Assembly: GCA_018064305.1 (NCBI GenBank)
Contig: JAGHVP010000247.1
Coordinates: 1 to 10,124 of the forward strand
Origin: Candidatus Equibacterium intestinale
Lineage (GTDB): Bacteria > Bacteroidota > Bacteroidia > Bacteroidales > UBA932
DNA length: 10,124 bases
Direction: 5' to 3'
Shown piece by piece: positions 5,915 to 10,124 of the stretch. The translations under genes were made by a program, and so were the position numbers. The notes beneath the pieces were generated by a model, which searched no databases, had not been told where the DNA came from, and was given only the letters and a program-made list of their open reading frames with translations. Each line of letters starts with the position of its first letter. Position 1 is the stretch's first letter.

Positions 5915-5932
5915 GTATTATATCCATAATAC
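5915..5932. promoter_or_regulatory. Perfect inverted repeat in the leader before the metallopeptidase start
   Basis: GTATTAT at 5915-5921 and ATAATAC at 5926-5932 are perfect 7-nt inverted arms around ATCC, ending 9 nt before the ATG at 5942. As DNA it could be an operator just downstream of transcription start; as RNA it would be a weak AU-rich hairpin near the ribosome entry site. Confidence 0.45.
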
Positions 5933-5941
5933 AATAATACT

Positions 5942-6805
5942 ATGCAACTTGAAGGAAGAAGACAAAGCAGCAACGTTGAAGACCGCAGAGGCTCTTCAGC
6001 AGGTAAGATCGGCGGAGGCATCGGACTCGGAGGCGCCATCATCGTAGGACTCATCCTGCTTCTCACAGGACAGGACCCGACCCAGGTGCTGAGCTACATC
6101 AATGAAGGCGACATAACATCCGGTCAGACTACCGAATACATCGAAAGTGCGGAAGACAAGGAACTTTATGAATTCGCATCTGTGATCCTTGCCGGTACAG
6201 AAGATGTGTGGACCGCAATTTTCAAGCAGAACAACCTTGAATACATTCCCCCGAAACTTGTGATATTCGACGGCGCTGTCCAGTCAGGCTGCGGCGGAGC
6301 CACTGCACAGTCAGGCCCGTTCTACTGCAGTGCAGACCAGTGCGTATATCTTGACCTCTCATTCTTCAAGGATATGCAGAGACAGCTCGGCACAAGCGGC
6401 GACTTTGCCTGGGCATACGTCATCGCACACGAAGTGGGCCACCATGTGCAGTACCTCCTCGGTACACTCGACCAGGTGAACCAGAAAAGAGCAAGGGCAT
6501 CTGAGAAAGAGGCCAACAAGCTAAGCGTACGCCTGGAGCTTCAGGCAGACTTCTACGCAGGAATCTGGGCTTATTACGACAACAAGAACTACCATTCTCT
6601 TGAGACAGGTGATATCGAGGAAGGTCTGAACGCCGCCACCGCAATCGGTGACGACCGCCTGCAGAAACAGGCATACGGCCGCACAGTTCCCGATTCATTC
6701 ACCCACGGAACAAGTGCACAGCGTACAAAATGGCTCAAGAAAGGTCTTACCACCGGCAATCCCGCCCTCGGCGACACATTCTCACCCAACTATAACGACC
6801 TGTAG
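5942..6805 (+). CDS. YpfJ-type neutral zinc metallopeptidase, membrane-anchored
   Basis: A 287-aa protein of the PF04228 (YpfJ / KPN_02809) family at the usual length. The N-terminus is typical: MQLEGRRQSSNVEDRRG, then one membrane helix (about 27-42, GGGIGLGGAIIVGLILLL), then the peptidase domain outside the cytoplasm. The family marks follow in order: the cysteine-containing SGCGGATAQSGPFYC and CVYLDLSFF stretch (115-142), the zinc motif HEVGHH (H163, E164, H167) and ELQADFYAGIWA (199-210), with the third-ligand region. All catalytic residues are present. Its natural substrate is not known. It leads a three-gene operon, with the next start only 2 nt past its stop, and has its own divergent promoter-like box. 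Confidence 0.95.
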   Translation: MQLEGRRQSSNVEDRRGSSAGKIGGGIGLGGAIIVGLILLLTGQDPTQVLSYINEGDITSGQTTEYIESAEDKELYEFASVILAGTEDVWTAIFKQNNLEYIPPKLVIFDGAVQSGCGGATAQSGPFYCSADQCVYLDLSFFKDMQRQLGTSGDFAWAYVIAHEVGHHVQYLLGTLDQVNQKRARASEKEANKLSVRLELQADFYAGIWAYYDNKNYHSLETGDIEEGLNAATAIGDDRLQKQAYGRTVPDSFTHGTSAQRTKWLKKGLTTGNPALGDTFSPNYNDL

Positions 6806-6807
6806 GC

Positions 6808-8196
6808 ATGAGGAAGATAGTACCACTGGTCTGTGCCGCGCTGCTGTTTACAGGATGTACCGGATACAGCCAGCTTGATGTAGACAATCTGCAGCACAGG
6901 CTCGACAGCCTTTCCGCCGAGGTCGACAGAGCCACAGGAATCTTTGACACTCTGGAGATTGACCAGCCTCATCAGGAGCCTGATGAAAGGCCGGTCCTGG
7001 AAATCATCGCCAACGGCTTCAGTTATGAAAATTCATCTGTAGAGAATTACAGGAAACTTGCCGAAGCCGGCTTCACTGTTGTAAGCCAGTATATGGGTCA
7101 CAGTGTGGAACTGAACCGCACTGCGATGGATGCTGCCGAGAAGGCCGGCATGAAGGTCATGATATCCCTTCACGATTTTGTATATGGCTATTGGATAGAC
7201 CATCTGAGCGCCAGCTTCGAACAGGTTAAGACATACATCGACGGAGTAAAGGACCACCCTGCACTCTGGGGATATTCGTTTGCCGACGAGCCCAAGGTGC
7301 TGCATCAGATAGAAGGTATCAGGGCAGTCAAGGACTATATGCTGCAGCTTGACACCGACCATGTCTATTTCTGCAATATTGCAGGGTGCAACGCATCCCT
7401 CCCCTTCTTCACCTACGGAATCAGCCAGGAAGACATGGATTTCTACTACAGCCAGTATGTACAGAAATTCGGAGCGAACTACATAAACAACTACCAGGAC
7501 TATCTCGACCACTATATGGACACCACACAGTGGGACTTCATCTGCTTCGACAGTTACCCGCTTGACCTGGCTGCCCCGAAGGTGGAGAACAAATTCTACG
7601 AGTCGCTGGAATATGTATCGGCCGAGGCCGGGAAATACGGAGTGCCGATGTGGGCATACCTTGCCTCTGGTGTCTGGAACAACGTGATGCCCTCTCCCAC
7701 CGAGGAAGGAATCAAGTACCAGATGTACACCTGCCTTGCATACGGAGCCCAGACAATCTGCTATTACGCGTATGAAGGCAACGAGCAGAACCCACTTACC
7801 CCCGACGGAAGATATACAGAGGTATATGACCATGTGAAAGCCACCAACCTTGAGGCCAATAAACGCGCGTTCATCTTTGCAGGCGGAGAGGTGGAGGGAG
7901 TCTGGCACACCGCAGATGTCCCCAACCGCGCCAGAAGGTTCAGCAACTCAGTTCTGCCCGAGGGTGTCAGTACGCTCGAGGCTGAGAAGGCCGCGCTGGT
8001 GTCTGTCATAAACAACAAGGGGCACCAATATCTCGTGGTAGTGGGCAGAACCCCATATGAAGACAATGTCGTGACCATTGAATTCTCCAAGAGGGTGTCA
8101 CACATCGATTCAGAAGGAGATTTTGCATACGTGATGCCCGGAAGCAGCAGATACCTGCTGAAGAAAGGCGGAGCATTGACATTCCAGATTAAATAG
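6808..8196 (+). CDS. Glycoside-hydrolase-like (TIM-barrel) lipoprotein
   Basis: A 462-aa predicted lipoprotein: residues 1-17 form a type II signal with lipobox LFTGC (C17). Residues 23-52 have heptad-like spacing (LDVDNLQHRLDSLSAEVD), suggesting a short coiled-coil stalk. From residue 63 the pattern is that of a TIM-barrel glycosidase: strand 1 IANGF with ENYRKLAEAGFTVV, KVMISLHD (116-123), WGYSFADEPK (154-163) with D160-E161-P162 at the usual acid/base position, DFICFDSYPLD (243-253), MWAYLASGVW (281-290), and ICYYAYEG (317-324) with E323 a possible nucleophile. Residues about 385-462 look like a small beta-sandwich that often closes such enzymes. I cannot name the GH family. Only 2 nt separate it from the metallopeptidase gene and 8 nt from the next lipoprotein gene. 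Substrate unknown; surface or periplasmic glycan cleavage is an inference. Confidence 0.85.
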   Translation: MRKIVPLVCAALLFTGCTGYSQLDVDNLQHRLDSLSAEVDRATGIFDTLEIDQPHQEPDERPVLEIIANGFSYENSSVENYRKLAEAGFTVVSQYMGHSVELNRTAMDAAEKAGMKVMISLHDFVYGYWIDHLSASFEQVKTYIDGVKDHPALWGYSFADEPKVLHQIEGIRAVKDYMLQLDTDHVYFCNIAGCNASLPFFTYGISQEDMDFYYSQYVQKFGANYINNYQDYLDHYMDTTQWDFICFDSYPLDLAAPKVENKFYESLEYVSAEAGKYGVPMWAYLASGVWNNVMPSPTEEGIKYQMYTCLAYGAQTICYYAYEGNEQNPLTPDGRYTEVYDHVKATNLEANKRAFIFAGGEVEGVWHTADVPNRARRFSNSVLPEGVSTLEAEKAALVSVINNKGHQYLVVVGRTPYEDNVVTIEFSKRVSHIDSEGDFAYVMPGSSRYLLKKGGALTFQIK

Positions 8197-8204
8197 TCCA
8201 GGCG

Positions 8205-9956
8205 ATGAAAAAGACTTACACATTAGTTTTCATGATATGTGCAGCCTTGCTTGCTGCCTGCACCGACTACACTGAGATCCTGTCGGATATAGAAGAGAAG
8301 GTTGACGATATCGAAGAGACAGAGGCTGGTCTGTTCGCATCACTCGACGACCTTCAGGCTGTCATCGACGCAGTGTCTGACGGAGATGTACTCATCGACT
8401 TCACACCTGTGTCAGACGGATCCAGGATAACAGATTATTCTTTTACTTTCGCAGATGCCGGCAACATTGTGATTGAGAACAGGCGGGCCCGTGATGGTGG
8501 AAAAATTATCCGCAGCATTGTCCAGGACAAGGGAAAGATAATAATCACCCTTTTCAACGGCAGGCTGCTCATGTTTGATGTTCCCGCCATATATACGCCA
8601 GACGTAATTCCAGAAGCGGAAAATCCCGACTATACTTTCAAAGTTACCGGTGAATGCCCGGTGATTGACTACAAGGGAGGAACAGCTACGGTAAAGCTCA
8701 CCACCGACATTGAATATGAAGTGGACTGGGACCCGGCCGCCGACTGGCTTGAAATAGTTGAGTCAAAGGCTGTTCACGAAGATGCCGTGACATTCACTGT
8801 AAGCGAGAACACATCGTTCAACCCCCGTTCAGCCTATGTATCATTCGAATCGGGAGAATACACCGTAAGGACATACATCAGGCAGGAAGGGCGCCATGCC
8901 ACCGATGCCGACAAGTTCAACCTCAGCAGGAACGGCACTTCAAACTGCTATATCGTGACTTCTGCCGGAGACTGGTGCTTCGAGGGAGATGTGATGGGAT
9001 GCGGACAGAGCGGAATATATGAAGGCAAAAACAGCGGATTCCACACCCACGAGGCATATCTCGAACCCACAGAGGCAGAAATAGGCTGGTGCCAGAACGA
9101 CGTCTTAAGCGATGTAAGGTATGAAGACGGGCTGGTACATTTCCACGCTTCGGGCAATAAAGGCAATGCGCTTGTGGCAGTTCTTGCCAGGGGAACCATT
9201 ATATGGAGCTGGCACATATGGTGCACCGACGCACCCGCCGAGGTGGATATTACAAATGACTGCGGCATGACCTTCACGGTTCTGGACCGCAATCTGGGTG
9301 CAGTTGTCGCGGAAGGCGGCAGGGATGCATACGGCCTGTATTACCAGTGGGGCAGAAAAGACCCGTTCGACGCTGCAGTCGTTGTGAAAAGAATGTATGT
9401 AAGTTCAACTCTTAAGAATACGTTCAAATATCCCGACCGTGCATTCTCAGCCACAAATTCCGACTGGTGCTCTACTCCGGGCAACAACTATCTGTGGGGC
9501 AATCCACACGCCGAGTTTATTGCAGAGCCCGGGGCGCTCAGAAAAACCATATATGACCCCTGCCCTGCCGGCTATATGGTTCCCTGCACAGACGTATTCT
9601 GTGACATTACCGGAGACATGGTAGAATACACGTCAACCGGCTGCAACATCAAGGCAGACAACGGCAGCAAGCTGTATATGCCATACGCCGGACGTGTCTC
9701 ATACAGGTGTTATGATTTCAGCATTGAAAGTGAACCAGTCACAAATTCTGATGGAAGTGTGGACGGAGGTCTATGGGCAACCGTCTGGACTTCCCACAGC
9801 GACTGGTATGCAGCCACCAACCAGATTACATCCGGCAGAGCTTTCCGCATTGGAAGCAGCTGTACAGACAAGCGGTGGGACGGTCCCGCCTTCTATTCCG
9901 AAGACCGCGCACGCTGCCTTCCCGTGAGATGCGTCAAGTGCTTCTGCGGGCAGTAA
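8205..9956 (+). CDS. Lipoprotein with coiled-coil stalk, DUF4988-like region, BACON and FISUMP domains
   Basis: A 583-aa predicted lipoprotein: type II signal with lipobox LLAAC (C19). Residues 21-56 are an acidic heptad-like helix (ILSDIEEKVDDIEETEAGLF). Residues about 57-130 resemble the DUF4988 region that often follows such stalks. Residues about 143-229 form a BACON-type beta-sandwich (GGTATVKLTTDIEYEVDWD, WLEIVES, RSAYVSFESGEYTVRTYIRQ), a domain linked to carbohydrate or mucin binding in Bacteroidales. Residues about 245-578 are FISUMP-like: SNCYIVTSAGDW, IIWSWHIWCTD, MTFTVLDRNLGA, YGLYYQWGRKDPF, YDPCPAGYMVP and the ending CLPVRCVK. The last part holds 17 Cys, which is high for an exported Bacteroidales protein. 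It follows the glycosidase-like lipoprotein by 8 nt and is probably a surface binding partner of it; no enzyme motif is seen. Confidence 0.88.
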   Translation: MKKTYTLVFMICAALLAACTDYTEILSDIEEKVDDIEETEAGLFASLDDLQAVIDAVSDGDVLIDFTPVSDGSRITDYSFTFADAGNIVIENRRARDGGKIIRSIVQDKGKIIITLFNGRLLMFDVPAIYTPDVIPEAENPDYTFKVTGECPVIDYKGGTATVKLTTDIEYEVDWDPAADWLEIVESKAVHEDAVTFTVSENTSFNPRSAYVSFESGEYTVRTYIRQEGRHATDADKFNLSRNGTSNCYIVTSAGDWCFEGDVMGCGQSGIYEGKNSGFHTHEAYLEPTEAEIGWCQNDVLSDVRYEDGLVHFHASGNKGNALVAVLARGTIIWSWHIWCTDAPAEVDITNDCGMTFTVLDRNLGAVVAEGGRDAYGLYYQWGRKDPFDAAVVVKRMYVSSTLKNTFKYPDRAFSATNSDWCSTPGNNYLWGNPHAEFIAEPGALRKTIYDPCPAGYMVPCTDVFCDITGDMVEYTSTGCNIKADNGSKLYMPYAGRVSYRCYDFSIESEPVTNSDGSVDGGLWATVWTSHSDWYAATNQITSGRAFRIGSSCTDKRWDGPAFYSEDRARCLPVRCVKCFCGQ

Positions 9957-10001
9957 TACCATTCTCATTTTAGTTCATATTTATTTTGTTCCTTTACTAG
10001 T

Positions 10002-10021
10002 GATGCGTTAACCGACGCATC
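10002..10021. terminator. Possible hairpin after the last operon gene
   Basis: GATGCGT at 10002-10008 and ACGCATC at 10015-10021 form a perfect 7-bp stem with a 6-nt loop, 45 nt after the TAA at 9954-9956. No T-tract follows on either strand, so it is a weak terminator at best. The rest of 9957-10124 is AT-rich and holds no gene. Confidence 0.35.
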
Positions 10022-10092
10022 TGCGGCTGTAAAACATTAAAATACAATATATTATAACAGTTCTTTGACAACTTCGATTTGAAATGAGTTCG

Positions 10093-10100
10093 TAATTTTG
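10093..10100 (+). promoter_or_regulatory. Promoter-like -7 box before a gene starting at the right edge
   Basis: TAATTTTG matches TAnnTTTG. A TTTGACA lies upstream at 10064-10070, but the spacing to the -7 box is 25 nt, longer than usual. An ATG at 10120-10122 could start the next gene, with a leader of about 13 nt; only its first codon is in the window. Confidence 0.4.
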
Positions 10101-10124
10101 TGGGTTAATTCCACCGGTTATGAA

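Noticed and set aside
7033..7908. Minus-strand open frame of 291 codons inside the glycosidase-like gene
   Set aside because: The plus-strand frame has the lipobox, the TIM-barrel pattern and operon spacing; the antisense frame shows no coherent domain and is typical of a shadow frame.

Overview
The window looks like chromosomal DNA from the order Bacteroidales (phylum Bacteroidota). The evidence is the set of families (TM2 protein ending in NPKFLMW, DUF6515, BACON domain, FISUMP-like lipoproteins), promoter -7 boxes of the TAnnTTTG type, and weak or absent Shine-Dalgarno sequences. I cannot place it to genus. I see no transposase, integrase, CRISPR array, tRNA or rRNA.

Layout. (A) 1-291 is the 3' end of a secreted or surface protein gene whose C-terminus resembles FISUMP-like proteins. 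(B) 348-4279 is a run of five plus-strand genes, all with export signals: a small TM2-domain protein, a LolA-fold-like periplasmic protein, a 396-aa protein combining a cysteine-free YidD-like segment, a helical-repeat-like region and a PGLG membrane hairpin, a 272-aa TPR plus PGLG membrane protein, and an M15 (VanY-type) D,D-carboxypeptidase. A near-perfect intrinsic terminator lies inside the 5' end of the second gene, so the last four genes are probably expressed only partly from the first promoter. (C) 4187-4558, minus strand, is a DUF486 membrane protein whose 3' end overlaps the M15 gene by 93 nt. (D) 4642-5796, minus strand, is a DUF6515 protein with a nearly identical 96-nt tandem duplication in its Ser/Ala/Asn/Arg-rich domain. 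(E) 5797-5941 is a divergent control region with a promoter for each side and an inverted repeat in each leader. (F) 5942-9956 is a tightly packed plus-strand operon: a YpfJ-type zinc metallopeptidase, a glycoside-hydrolase-like lipoprotein, and a DUF4988-like/BACON/FISUMP lipoprotein. (G) 9957-10124 holds a hairpin and a promoter-like box, probably for a gene starting at the right edge.

How the genes may work together (inference). Block B looks like one cell-envelope module: a lipoprotein-carrier-like protein, two membrane-anchored repeat proteins sharing a PGLG membrane hairpin, a TM2 protein with a related hairpin, a relic of the YidD membrane-insertion factor, and a peptidoglycan carboxypeptidase. 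I know no named pathway for this combination, and it is the best candidate here for an undescribed system. Block F looks like a surface or periplasmic unit for handling a glycan or glycoprotein, with two neighbouring lipoproteins that both carry a short coiled-coil-like stalk right after the lipidated cysteine.
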